From Candidatus Moranbacteria bacterium GW2011_GWE2_35_2- (GTDB lineage: Bacteria > Patescibacteriota > Minisyncoccia > Moranbacterales > UBA9337), in contig LBQD01000002.1 in the NCBI GenBank assembly GCA_000990585.1, positions 1 to 56,015 on the forward strand: a stretch of 56,015 bases of DNA, given 5' to 3'. The notes under the pieces were generated by a model. The model ran no database searches, was not told where the DNA came from, and saw nothing but the letters and a program-made list of their open reading frames with translations. The translations under genes and the position numbers were made by a program. Positions 37,648 to 47,211 of the stretch are shown in pieces; the stretch's first letter is position 1, and each line of letters begins with the position of its first letter.

Positions 37648-39066
37648 TTGATTGCTAGAAAAATCGCTTATAATGTAGTTTTTAATGCTACAGCCAAAGT
37701 TCTCTCTACGATCTTGGCACTTGTCGGAATTGGCTTTATTACCCGCTATCTAGGACAAGAAGGATTCGGAGAATATGCTACAGCTTTAGCGTTTTTTTCT
37801 TTTTTCGGAGCGCTAGCTGATTTAGGGCTTTATTCTGTTGCCACTCGAGAAATATCACGAGAAGGAGCCAATGAAGAAGAAATCATTGGAAATGTTTTTT
37901 CACTTCGCGTTTTCACCTCTCTCTTGATTTTTATTATTGCACCCTTAATTGTTTATTTTTTTCCCTATCCGCCTGAAGTAAAAAAGGCTATTCTTCTTAC
38001 TGCCGCTGCTTTTGTTTTTTCTTCCAGTTATATGGTTCTCAATGGAGTTTTTCAGAAAAACCTAGCGATGGACAAAGTAGCAATAGTCGAATTAATTGGA
38101 AAAGTCATTCAAACTGCTATTATAATTTTAGCAGCCACTAATGATTGGGGATTTTTGGCAATCATTTCATCGATTTTGTTTTATATGATTTTCAATTTTT
38201 CTCTGATTTTGCTTTTTAGTCGAAAGTATGTCAAATTCCATTTACATTTTAATTTTATTTATTGGAAAAAATTCCTAAAAATGTCCGCTCCAATGGGAAT
38301 TTCAGTTATTATCACATTCTTATATTTCAAAATGGATACGATTTTACTTTCAGTTATCAAAGGAAGCGCGGATGTTGGAATTTATAACGCTGCCTACAAA
38401 ATTATTGAAAATATCACCTTTTTTCCAGCAATGATTGTTGGTCTTACTCTTCCACTCACCTCCCAATTTATTTTTTCCCAAAAAGAAAGATTCCGCGAAA
38501 TATCCGACAAAACCGCCAAAGTTTTTTTTCTGTTAATTATTCCGCTATTTATTGCAGTTATGTTTCTAGCTAATGACATAATGCTCTTAATTGGAGGCAG
38601 TGAATTTGCAGTTTCCGCCAACACTTTGCGCATTCTGATTATAGCGTTGGCCTTTATTTTCTTTGGAAATTTTTTCAATAATATTCTCCTTGCCGGCAAC
38701 TTACAAAAGAAAATGATGCTCGCACTGGGATTTTGTGCTATTTTCAATATTAGCGCTAATCTTGTGATGATTCCGCTCTATTCCTATACCGGAGCCGCCA
38801 TCACTTCCGCCATCACCGAAATGTTGGTTATTGCCATTACTTCTTTTTTAACTTATAAATATTTAGATTATGTTCCTAAAATAGAAAACTGGGCGCGCTT
38901 TGTTTTCTCAGGAATGGCAATGGCATTTTTCCTTTTCATTTTTCAAGGTCAAAATTTTTTCTTCCTCGCCCTCGGCTCCAGCGCCATCTATTTCATCTTC
39001 CTCTGGCTAACCAAAGCCATCACCGCCACCGAACTAAAAAGCATCATGCAAAAAGATGTTGCGTGA
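37648..39066 (+). CDS. Flippase / polysaccharide biosynthesis protein (Wzx-like); TTG start
   Basis: ~12-14 TM; ITRYLGQEGFGEYATALAFFSFFGALADLGLYSVATREISRE. Confidence 0.85.
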   Translation: MIARKIAYNVVFNATAKVLSTILALVGIGFITRYLGQEGFGEYATALAFFSFFGALADLGLYSVATREISREGANEEEIIGNVFSLRVFTSLLIFIIAPLIVYFFPYPPEVKKAILLTAAAFVFSSSYMVLNGVFQKNLAMDKVAIVELIGKVIQTAIIILAATNDWGFLAIISSILFYMIFNFSLILLFSRKYVKFHLHFNFIYWKKFLKMSAPMGISVIITFLYFKMDTILLSVIKGSADVGIYNAAYKIIENITFFPAMIVGLTLPLTSQFIFSQKERFREISDKTAKVFFLLIIPLFIAVMFLANDIMLLIGGSEFAVSANTLRILIIALAFIFFGNFFNNILLAGNLQKKMMLALGFCAIFNISANLVMIPLYSYTGAAITSAITEMLVIAITSFLTYKYLDYVPKIENWARFVFSGMAMAFFLFIFQGQNFFFLALGSSAIYFIFLWLTKAITATELKSIMQKDVA

Positions 39067-39089
39067 AATATACGAAAAAATCAATTTAA

Positions 39090-39119
39090 AAAGCCTAGGA
39101 AAATTTTCCTAGGCTTTTG
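39090..39119. terminator. Bidirectional intrinsic terminator
   Basis: aaaaagcctaggaaaattttcctaggctttt, perfect palindrome between convergent genes. Confidence 0.88.
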
Positions 39120-39137
39120 TATGTCTCACGGCAGTGC

Positions 39138-39416
39138 TTAATTGCGAGTTATTTCGACAAATCTGCTCGTGCATTTTTCAAATTCATCTGAATTCAAATA
39201 TTTACCAAAAATTTTTAACATCTCTGAAATAAAGCTATCCTTGTGCACATCAATTGCAATACTAAAAGCCAAATCTGAACTTCCTGTAAAATTTTTGGCA
39301 CAATGCGCAAAACCAACAGAATAAGCCAAAGCCACACCAACCCTCTCCTTCTGCTGGCAACTCTCAAACATTTCACCCAACACCTTCATCTCTCTCTTAA
39401 ACTTAGACCTAGCCAT
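39138..39416 (-). CDS. Hypothetical protein downstream of a TrmB-like regulator
   Basis: 92 aa; SD aaaaggagatttgtcATG. Confidence 0.6.
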   Translation of the reverse strand: MARSKFKREMKVLGEMFESCQQKERVGVALAYSVGFAHCAKNFTGSSDLAFSIAIDVHKDSFISEMLKIFGKYLNSDEFEKCTSRFVEITRN

Positions 39417-39434
39417 GACAAATCTCCTTTTGTG

Positions 39435-40214
39435 TTATTTTTCCAACATCCCCCACATCATCTCAAAATATTGCCGATGGGTTTCGGCGAAGTCCCTACT
39501 TTCAATTACGACTACAATATTTTCCTCCTTAGTTGAGAACATGGCGATCTTGTTTCCGAAAATTATTTCCGTTGAAGGAAATTGGAATTCTTTTGGAGCA
39601 AAACGCGTTTCTCGGTTATACTTCAAATCTATTCTTTGAAGCTTTTGCGCCGACTGCGAATCTTCATTAATAGCGCGGCTGGAAAAACCCAGACGAACTT
39701 TCTTTTTTTGAATCTCTTCCAAAAAATTTTCACCCGCAAATTCAATGAATGTTTCAATACGAGCCAAACTCAAAAAGTTTTTGTCCTTGGAAGAAAAAAT
39801 TTCATCCCAGACTTTTCTAAAACCGTTTTCGCCTTCATAAACTTTGATTTGAGGCTTAAAATTATCCCTCTGATCGAGAGCCTTAAGAGTGGGGATAATT
39901 TTTTCTGCTATATTTTTCACCTTTTGAAACTTCGCATGTTCATCATCCAGAAAGGAATAAATCCTATTGGTCGGATTTTCCGCAAGCAATTTTCTTTTCT
40001 TGCCTTTTTTAATTTCTGCAATAAAACCTTTTTTCTTAAGCTTTTCAGTGACATCATAAACTGTTCCGCGGCTCAGTCCAGTATTCACAGAAATTGAAGG
40101 AATGGTTGATTCGCCATTTTCCAAGACCGACAAATACACGATGGCTTCTTTATCGCTTAATTCTAATTGTAAAAGACCGCTCATTGCTTCCTCTTTTTGA
40201 ATTCTGTTTAACAT
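39435..40214 (-). CDS. TrmB-family transcriptional regulator
   Basis: wHTH LLQLELSDKEAIVYLSVLENGESTIPSISVNTGLSRGTVYDVTEKLKKKGFI. Confidence 0.8.
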   Translation of the reverse strand: MLNRIQKEEAMSGLLQLELSDKEAIVYLSVLENGESTIPSISVNTGLSRGTVYDVTEKLKKKGFIAEIKKGKKRKLLAENPTNRIYSFLDDEHAKFQKVKNIAEKIIPTLKALDQRDNFKPQIKVYEGENGFRKVWDEIFSSKDKNFLSLARIETFIEFAGENFLEEIQKKKVRLGFSSRAINEDSQSAQKLQRIDLKYNRETRFAPKEFQFPSTEIIFGNKIAMFSTKEENIVVVIESRDFAETHRQYFEMMWGMLEK

Positions 40215-40307
40215 AAAATTATAGCGTTAATTTTTATTAAAATCAATAGCATCCGTCGTAAATCAAACAACTTTTGGAATTTATCCTTATTTTAAAGTAA
40301 AATAGTT

Positions 40308-40338
40308 GCAATAAAAAATGACGACTGCTATCGTCATT
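40308..40338 (-). terminator. Intrinsic terminator downstream of the TrmB-like gene ending at 40436
   Basis: minus strand aatgacga-tagcag-tcgtcattttttatt. Confidence 0.7.
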
Positions 40339-40435
40339 ATACGAGTTACTACAATAAATGCAAGGTAACCGCGCCAAAATAAACAGGCGAGACTTACCAT
40401 GAACCCCGATATTTTTAAATAAAAAACATATACCT

Positions 40436-41176
40436 TTATAATTTTTCCGCCCCTTTCCAAGCCAGTTCAAAAATCGCTTTTTGAGCATTAGCGATTTCTG
40501 TCGATTCAATAATCATTCCAAACATTTCCGCTCCATAACTGGCGATAGCGACTTTGTTGGCATAAATATTAGTTTCGTTTTTTACGGGAAACTCTTTTTT
40601 ACTCAAAACCCTCGCCTCTCTCAACTGCTCTTTATTTTTGCGCATATATCCACCAATACTTTCACTCTCTATATAAATCCCCCTTGTTCTTACTCCCTTT
40701 TCCACTCGGCGCTTCACATAATCTGAAATATAATCAGGAATATTGTTCAGTATATCTTCTCCGACATAAGCCAAGATTTCATCCCCTTTTTTGAGGCTTT
40801 TCAAGCTGTCATCATACATCGCTTTGATACCCTCACTACCTTCGAAATAACGGATAAAAGGTTTGGTTTTAGGAGAATTGTATAAATTTTGGAGACTGGG
40901 CATTATTTGCCGGATATTTACTTCTTTTTGATGCAATTTTCTGATCAACAATTCAGGATCAGCCGGGGAATAATATTTGATATTACCCTTGATCGTCTTG
41001 TGCACCAATCCCTCTTTCATCAATTGATTGATAATATCATAGACCGTCGGGCGTTTGAGTCCGACTTTTTTGGCAATCAAATAGGCCGTCGCCCCGCCCA
41101 TCTCAAGACAAGACAGATACACATCCGCTTTTTTACCAGCTATCCCGATTTGTTCCAATGCTTGTTTTATTTCCAT
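40436..41176 (-). CDS. TrmB-family transcriptional regulator
   Basis: wHTH LEQIGIAGKKADVYLSCLEMGGATAYLIAKKVGLKRPTVYDIINQLMKEGLV. Confidence 0.83.
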   Translation of the reverse strand: MEIKQALEQIGIAGKKADVYLSCLEMGGATAYLIAKKVGLKRPTVYDIINQLMKEGLVHKTIKGNIKYYSPADPELLIRKLHQKEVNIRQIMPSLQNLYNSPKTKPFIRYFEGSEGIKAMYDDSLKSLKKGDEILAYVGEDILNNIPDYISDYVKRRVEKGVRTRGIYIESESIGGYMRKNKEQLREARVLSKKEFPVKNETNIYANKVAIASYGAEMFGMIIESTEIANAQKAIFELAWKGAEKL

Positions 41177-41206
41177 ATTATTCGTAATTTTCCGACTACT
41201 GAATAT

Positions 41207-41234
41207 ATCTTACCAAAAACACTGTATTTGTCAA
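41207..41234 (-). promoter_or_regulatory. Promoter for the TrmB-like regulator
   Basis: minus strand TTGACA-N16-TAAGAT, overlapping a tgaatatat motif. Confidence 0.5.
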
Positions 41235-41285
41235 CAAACAAAGGATTTCTTGGTTTATCGAAAATTTTATATATCCAATTTTAAC

Positions 41286-41307
41286 GGAATATATTGAATA
41301 TATTTCC
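41286..41307. promoter_or_regulatory. Imperfect palindrome, candidate TrmB operator
   Basis: GGAATATATTgAATATATTTCC; the tgaatatat half also occurs at 41200-41208. Confidence 0.4.
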
Positions 41308-41371
41308 AAAAAGCGCATACTGATTTATTACAGTTATTTAACAATAAAATACGAAAACAAGAGGTGAAATT

Positions 41372-41545
41372 ATGAAATATATCGCATTGGGAGTATCGCT
41401 AATGTTTATATTGTTTGCCATTGGAGGAATGCTAGAAATAATAGTCAAGAAGCCACAGGGTGCAGAAAGAAAGAATATCTATATCGCTATTGTTGTATTT
41501 ATTTTGTCAGCACTATGGTATGGATCCGCATACTTCATCCCCTAA
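41372..41545 (+). CDS. Small hypothetical membrane protein (57 aa; not in the ORF track)
   Basis: SD gaggtg; MKYIALGVSLMFILFAIGGMLEIIVKKPQGAERKNIYIAIVVFILSALWYGSAYFIP. Confidence 0.65.
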   Translation: MKYIALGVSLMFILFAIGGMLEIIVKKPQGAERKNIYIAIVVFILSALWYGSAYFIP

Positions 41546-41578
41546 ATTCTTTCCCTATTTCCCTAAAGGAGAAAAATT

Positions 41579-41797
41579 ATGAAACCTATACTAATAGCAG
41601 GATTGATAATTACATGGGGTATAACTATTGGAATTACGTTTTTCATCAACAAGATACTTTTTTCCATACTTGTTATAGGAGAAATAATCGGAGCGCTAAA
41701 TAGATATTCATTCTATGAAAGCCATTCCGTAAGGGAACGCGCCAAGCGATTCTTGTTATTTGCCCTAAGCGTACTGAGCATAATCCTTATTCCTTAA
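41579..41797 (+). CDS. Small hypothetical membrane protein
   Basis: 72 aa, SD aaaggag. Confidence 0.65.
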   Translation: MKPILIAGLIITWGITIGITFFINKILFSILVIGEIIGALNRYSFYESHSVRERAKRFLLFALSVLSIILIP

Positions 41798-41812
41798 TAA
41801 AGGAGAGAAATC

Positions 41813-42466
41813 ATGGAAACACAATTATTCTGGGAACCCCTCTGGCTATCTGTACCACTAGGCATGTTATGTTTAACTGGCATCGCAATTATGTTATTTC
41901 TTATTTTCAATATCAACAAGAAAATACGAAACATGAAGGGGATATATCGCGTCGATGATGATTTTTTCACCAGTAGTCACTGGAATGGATATTACCTTAC
42001 AACAGATCGATACAGAAAAGCCAAACGATTCGGCGCCGAGGTGAAACTTGAGAAGGGCGATAAACTCTTCAAGATCCATATTTCTAGAGATAGGTATCTA
42101 TCCACGCACCATCTTTCATCCATTGACAAATTAATAGAAAAAGAAATGCCACTGTTTAAGGTATCTATCGAGCTAATTTTCGAATTCAGCATTTCCGAAG
42201 AATTTAATCCGCAGATAGCGCTTGAAATTCTAGCCTTGCCAGAAATCACAATCGAAGACTACATGGATATTATCTTAAACGAAGAAATTAGGAGGATAAC
42301 CACCAACCAAGAGCTCTATAATCTCCTGGAAAAACTGACTCACGGAAAGACGAATGAGGTTGGCTTGCGATATCAGATCAGAAGAATGATCAATCTTCCA
42401 GAAATTCCTTTCAAAAATATCCAGCCTGCAGGAATCTCTGTAGGTGCAATAACCCTGACTGTCTGA
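41813..42466 (+). CDS. Hypothetical membrane-anchored protein
   Basis: 217 aa, one N-terminal TM, SD aaaggag. Confidence 0.7.
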   Translation: METQLFWEPLWLSVPLGMLCLTGIAIMLFLIFNINKKIRNMKGIYRVDDDFFTSSHWNGYYLTTDRYRKAKRFGAEVKLEKGDKLFKIHISRDRYLSTHHLSSIDKLIEKEMPLFKVSIELIFEFSISEEFNPQIALEILALPEITIEDYMDIILNEEIRRITTNQELYNLLEKLTHGKTNEVGLRYQIRRMINLPEIPFKNIQPAGISVGAITLTV

Positions 42467-42501
42467 AAAATTTATGCTCCACGTGATTACACCAACAATT
42501 T

Positions 42502-42534
42502 TACCCTGAACCCAGCGCGGTTCAGGGTTTTTTC
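42502..42534 (+). terminator. Intrinsic terminator
   Basis: accctgaacc-cagcg-cggttcagggtttttt. Confidence 0.85.
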
Positions 42535-42704
42535 AAAAAACCACTTTTACCATTTACATACGACCGTTTCTTAATGGCAATTTTTATGCGATTCGGGTAT
42601 ATAAATAAGTTTCGTATGGATTTTTATTTTTAGCAATCGACAACTTAATTCTTCTCGACTTCACAATAGCTGACTTTTTTCTTATTTTTTGCTAGAATTA
42701 GAAT

Positions 42705-43583
42705 ATGGAAAAATATCCCAAGATATTTGTTGTTGTGCTTAATTACAATGGAAAACGAACGCTAATGGAATGCTTGCGGTCGGTTTTTGACTGCGATTAT
42801 TCCAATTTTGAAGTTGTTTTGGTGGATAATAATTCAACTGACGGATCGTTTGAAACCGCCAAAGCAAAATATCCAAAAATTCACTTTATCAAAAACAACA
42901 AGAACATCGGCTTTGGAGCGGGAAATAATATCGGAATCCGCTTTGCTCTAGAAAAAATGGCAGATTTCGTGTTCCTGCTTAACAATGACGCCTACCTAGA
43001 AAAATCAACCCTATCCATATTAACAGAAGAAGCACAAAAAAATCCATCTTCAGGCATCTTAAATCCACTCATCTTAAATAAAAGCGACGACAGTATTTGG
43101 TTTTCTGGAGGAAAAATAAACTGGTTCAAAATGCGCACATACCATCTTCACACGCCACAGGAGACGCTCAGTACGTTTAAAACCGATTGTGCTACTGGAT
43201 GCGCGATGATGATAAAAAAAGACGTACATCGCAAAATAGGACTTTTTGATGAAGACTTTTTTCTATATTACGAAGATGCGGATTTATCCGTTCGAGCGAA
43301 AAGAAATGGATTTGATCTACTAATAGCTCCCACGGCAACAGTTTGGCATGATGAACAAAGTTCCGCCAGTTCGGAAAAACTATATTGGCTAATCCTGTCC
43401 GGAGTTTTATTCTTTAAAAAAAACACTCCTTGCTTTATAAAACCTTGGTTTTATTTTTATCTTTGGCTAAGAAAAATAAAAAATCGTAAAGATTTAAAAA
43501 AAAACAAAAACAATGAATCAGCAAAGCAAATTGCGCGCGCATTTTCCAATTCTAAAAATAGTGTTGCGCAAATGCGAAAATAA
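42705..43583 (+). CDS. Glycosyltransferase family 2
   Basis: FVVVLNYNGKRTLMECLRSVFDCDYSNFEVVLVDNNSTDGS; FDEDFFLYYEDADLSVRAKRNGF. Confidence 0.92.
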   Translation: MEKYPKIFVVVLNYNGKRTLMECLRSVFDCDYSNFEVVLVDNNSTDGSFETAKAKYPKIHFIKNNKNIGFGAGNNIGIRFALEKMADFVFLLNNDAYLEKSTLSILTEEAQKNPSSGILNPLILNKSDDSIWFSGGKINWFKMRTYHLHTPQETLSTFKTDCATGCAMMIKKDVHRKIGLFDEDFFLYYEDADLSVRAKRNGFDLLIAPTATVWHDEQSSASSEKLYWLILSGVLFFKKNTPCFIKPWFYFYLWLRKIKNRKDLKKNKNNESAKQIARAFSNSKNSVAQMRK

Positions 43584-43591
43584 CAAAAAAT

Positions 43592-44863
43592 ATGCTTCAC
43601 AAATTACTCTATATTTTCGCACTATATTTACCCTTCCAAATTGCCATAAACCCCGTTCCGGGGATAGACTTGGCTTCAATAAGAATTTTTTCTTTGATTA
43701 TTTTTTTTATTTGGCTAGCAAGCAGTCTACAAAGTAAATCAATCTACATACCAAATAAGTTTCTAACTTTTTTAATTACTTCTTTTTTATTTTTTTGTTT
43801 TTTTTCAACCCTAACAGCAGAAAATATCTGGTGGTCGGCACGCAAACTACTCTTTTTACTGTCATTTATTCCTCTTTTTCTTGTTATCAATGGCATTTCT
43901 TGGAATAAAAATAAATTACAAACTTTTTGCTCTTATTTAGTTCTGGGAGCGGGTATTTCAGCCTCAATTGGAATATTTCAATTTATTCTCCAATTTTTTA
44001 TAGGAGTTAGAAATACAACAATATTTTGGTTTGACGCAACAATGCCTTTTTTAGGAAAAACATTTTCTATGGCAGTTTTTCAATACAATAGCTGGCTAGT
44101 TGAAATTGGAGACACAACTCTTATGCGCGCAATCTCTTTTTTTCCCGATCCGCATATGTTTTCCTTTTATTTAAGCATGATTTTTCCAGTTTCTTTGGCT
44201 CTATACTTCCTAACCTACAAAAAGCAATATTTTTTTATTTCTATACTTATACTAATCGCCAACTTTCTTTCATTTTCTCGTGGAGGTTATCTTGGATTTT
44301 TATCCGGATTATTATTTTTTTTAATATTAATTTCTACAAAAAAGATGGAAAAATTTCAAAACCTGAAATATTATGTTGGAATATTTTCCACTTTATTATT
44401 ATTGATAATTTTTATTCCAAATCCAATCAATCAAAGATTTCTTTCCAGTTTTAATATCAACGAAGGCTCTAATTCGGAAAGAATTCAAATTTGGTCTCAA
44501 GCTCTACACATAATCAAAGAAAATCCGTTTTTTGGTGTTGGAATTGGAAATTATTCCTCAGCAACTAACTCAAACTCGGACTATCGCACGCCAATATATG
44601 CCCACAACACATACCTTGACATTGCTGTTGAAACTGGGATTATCAGTGCCATAATATGGATCACTCTTATCTTATGGTCAATAATAAAATTAGCCCGCAA
44701 TAAATCAAATATTCTTTTTTTTGGATTTAGTGCGGGAATTATCGCTTTTTCAGTTCATTCATTTTTCGATACGGCAATTTTTTCTGTCCATATTCTGCCT
44801 GTTTTGATATTTTTTTCTTCTTTTGCAATAATTAAATATGACTCAAATACTTCAATTTTATAA
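43592..44863 (+). CDS. O-antigen ligase/polymerase (Wzy/WaaL-like) family protein
   Basis: Multi-TM; NPFFGVGIGNYSSATN...YAHNTYLDIAVETGII. Confidence 0.82.
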   Translation: MLHKLLYIFALYLPFQIAINPVPGIDLASIRIFSLIIFFIWLASSLQSKSIYIPNKFLTFLITSFLFFCFFSTLTAENIWWSARKLLFLLSFIPLFLVINGISWNKNKLQTFCSYLVLGAGISASIGIFQFILQFFIGVRNTTIFWFDATMPFLGKTFSMAVFQYNSWLVEIGDTTLMRAISFFPDPHMFSFYLSMIFPVSLALYFLTYKKQYFFISILILIANFLSFSRGGYLGFLSGLLFFLILISTKKMEKFQNLKYYVGIFSTLLLLIIFIPNPINQRFLSSFNINEGSNSERIQIWSQALHIIKENPFFGVGIGNYSSATNSNSDYRTPIYAHNTYLDIAVETGIISAIIWITLILWSIIKLARNKSNILFFGFSAGIIAFSVHSFFDTAIFSVHILPVLIFFSSFAIIKYDSNTSIL

Positions 44864-46052
44864 AAAATACTCCGATTATAATAACTTCCTTGCTATAATC
44901 ATCTTTCTGGCTCCATTATATTTGCTTCGTTTTTCTATTTTTAATATTCCCACAAATTTTCTTGAAATTTCAATTTTAATTGTCTTGTTTTTTTATTTAA
45001 TTTTCAGCCAAAACAACAAAACGAAAATACAAATTGAAAAAAAATATCTCATTCTAATCGCATTTCTTTTTTTAGGCTTAATTTCTTCTGCTTTCTATAA
45101 TCAAAACTTAATGCAAGAATTTGGAATTATCAAAAGTTGGTTTGTTTTTCCCCTTATCTTTTCTTTTTTACTAATCAAAAATGTAAAAAACATACAAAAT
45201 GCGGACAAAATACTAAAAGCTTATTTTTTCTCAGCATCAATAATATCCTTACTTGGATTATTTTTCATCGCAACTAATCGTCTTACTTTTGACGGAAGAC
45301 TAGAAATTTTCTATACTTCTCCGAATTATCTGGCAATGTTTCTTGCTTCGGCTGTTTTAATCGGATTTTATTTTTTGCACAGCAAACCCGCTTCAAAAAC
45401 ACTCTTGATTATTCAGATAATAATTTTAATAAATTTATATTTTACCTATTCATATTCAGCTTGGATAGCAATTATATTTAGCACAATTTTATTTTTTCTT
45501 ATCATAAATAAAAATATATTTGATAAGAAAAAAATTATTTTTTTCTCGCTTTTAATCCTTCTGCTCACTGCTTTTCAAATTAATAATCAAAAAATACAAG
45601 ATATATTTAATCCAAAAAATCACTCCTCATTAGAATCTCGCTTTGTCATTTGGCATTCAACAACTAAAATAATCACAGATAATTTTTGGCTAGGAATCGG
45701 ACCAGGAAATTTTCAAGAAAAATATTTGGAATATCAGAAATATTTTCCTCCTTATCCAGAATGGGCAGTCCCTCATCCGCATAATATTTTTCTAGCTTTT
45801 TGGCTACAATCCGGACTAATTGGATTAGTGTCTTTTGTTTTGCTGATTATATTTTGGCTACAGTCTGTTTTTTCAAAAACATCCAAACAAAAAAACGCTT
45901 CACAAAAAAGACTAGGAGCGTTTCTTATTATAGTTATATTGTATTTTTTAATACATGGAATGATTGACACTACTTATTGGAAAAATGATCTATCGCTTTA
46001 CTTTTGGATCTTTTTTTCACTTGGAATATTTTTCACCAACATTAAAGATTAA
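44838..46052 (+). CDS. O-antigen ligase/polymerase family protein (second copy)
   Basis: Multi-TM; NFWLGIGPGNFQEKYLEYQKYF...VPHPHNIFLAFWLQSGLIG; overlaps the preceding gene by 26 nt. Confidence 0.82.
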   Translation: MTQILQFYKKYSDYNNFLAIIIFLAPLYLLRFSIFNIPTNFLEISILIVLFFYLIFSQNNKTKIQIEKKYLILIAFLFLGLISSAFYNQNLMQEFGIIKSWFVFPLIFSFLLIKNVKNIQNADKILKAYFFSASIISLLGLFFIATNRLTFDGRLEIFYTSPNYLAMFLASAVLIGFYFLHSKPASKTLLIIQIIILINLYFTYSYSAWIAIIFSTILFFLIINKNIFDKKKIIFFSLLILLLTAFQINNQKIQDIFNPKNHSSLESRFVIWHSTTKIITDNFWLGIGPGNFQEKYLEYQKYFPPYPEWAVPHPHNIFLAFWLQSGLIGLVSFVLLIIFWLQSVFSKTSKQKNASQKRLGAFLIIVILYFLIHGMIDTTYWKNDLSLYFWIFFSLGIFFTNIKD

Positions 46053-47199
46053 TTCGATATAGCCTATTATCAATTCTATTTGTAAAAAACAACGCATCTT
46101 CCGATGGAGAAAGAAATAATTTATCCGCATCATAATCCTCCTTTATATCATTTAATTCAACCAGCCGAACTCTTTCACCTGTCTGAGTATTTACCTTCCA
46201 GAAGATATCTTTTGTGAAAAATTTACCTGTCCGATAATCATTTGGCATCACCACGCTGGGCTCAATAGCAGTCGGTACAGCACAAAAAATAAAAGAATCA
46301 TCTTTTGACCACACGCATTTAGAAACGAGAGTTGGAATATTCAGGTCCTCATATTTTTCACCGTGCTCATTTGAAATTCCCAGCTTCATTCCGCTGCCAT
46401 TTGCATCAGAAACAGAGCTAATTAAAATTCTACTTCCATCATTTGACCAAAGATAATCCGCTCCATAGCGCTCAGTTTCTTTACTAATAATTTCTGCTTC
46501 ATTAGCGCTGTTTCCGGAAATACCGATAACGGACGCTTTTTTCAGCTGTGTTTTTTCATTTGCCACTGGAAGATTCCAAAAAAAGATACTGTTTTTATTT
46601 TTAACTGAAGCAATTGATATCATTTTCCATGGAATATCGGCAATTTTTCTTTCATTTTTTCCATCCGCTTGGGCAATCATAAGTGAACGCGTTCCATCCG
46701 CTTGATTATATTTTTTATATACAATACGACTATCTGATCCTGCCCAAACCGCATAATCCATTAGTTGTTCATATTCTTTTATCTCCCCTTTTTTATACTC
46801 ATACAAAACATATCTTTTATTTTTGTTTTCATCTTCCAATAACACAATTGCCTTATCTCTTTCTGGAGACCAATCAAAATCTTTGATTATTGTAATCGCA
46901 CTTCTATTGAAATTCTTTTTTAATGTTCCAAGAAATGAAATGGAAAATAATTCCCCTTTTTCGGAAAAATAAATCAGTTTTTCATTATTTTGATCAATTT
47001 GAGAAAAAAACATTTTTTCATTCCCGATTGAAAAAATTTTTTTATCTTCCTCCTCCTTGTTTTTTATCTTAGAATTTTCATCCTCAATAACTGCAACATC
47101 ATCTTTTTCCATAGGAGAACGAAAAGATATATTATAAGCGACAAAAAAAATAAAAACAAAAACAAGCGCTGATAGAGAAAATGCAAATACTTTTTTCAT
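46042..47199 (-). CDS. Beta-propeller (TolB-like) membrane-anchored protein
   Basis: N-terminal TM; blade-like repeats DFDWSPERDKAIVLL, DYLWSNDGSRILIS, KCVWSKDDSFIFCA. Confidence 0.6.
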   Translation of the reverse strand: MKKVFAFSLSALVFVFIFFVAYNISFRSPMEKDDVAVIEDENSKIKNKEEEDKKIFSIGNEKMFFSQIDQNNEKLIYFSEKGELFSISFLGTLKKNFNRSAITIIKDFDWSPERDKAIVLLEDENKNKRYVLYEYKKGEIKEYEQLMDYAVWAGSDSRIVYKKYNQADGTRSLMIAQADGKNERKIADIPWKMISIASVKNKNSIFFWNLPVANEKTQLKKASVIGISGNSANEAEIISKETERYGADYLWSNDGSRILISSVSDANGSGMKLGISNEHGEKYEDLNIPTLVSKCVWSKDDSFIFCAVPTAIEPSVVMPNDYRTGKFFTKDIFWKVNTQTGERVRLVELNDIKEDYDADKLFLSPSEDALFFTNRIDNRLYRINL

Positions 47200-47211
47200 G
47201 TTTTTAAAATT

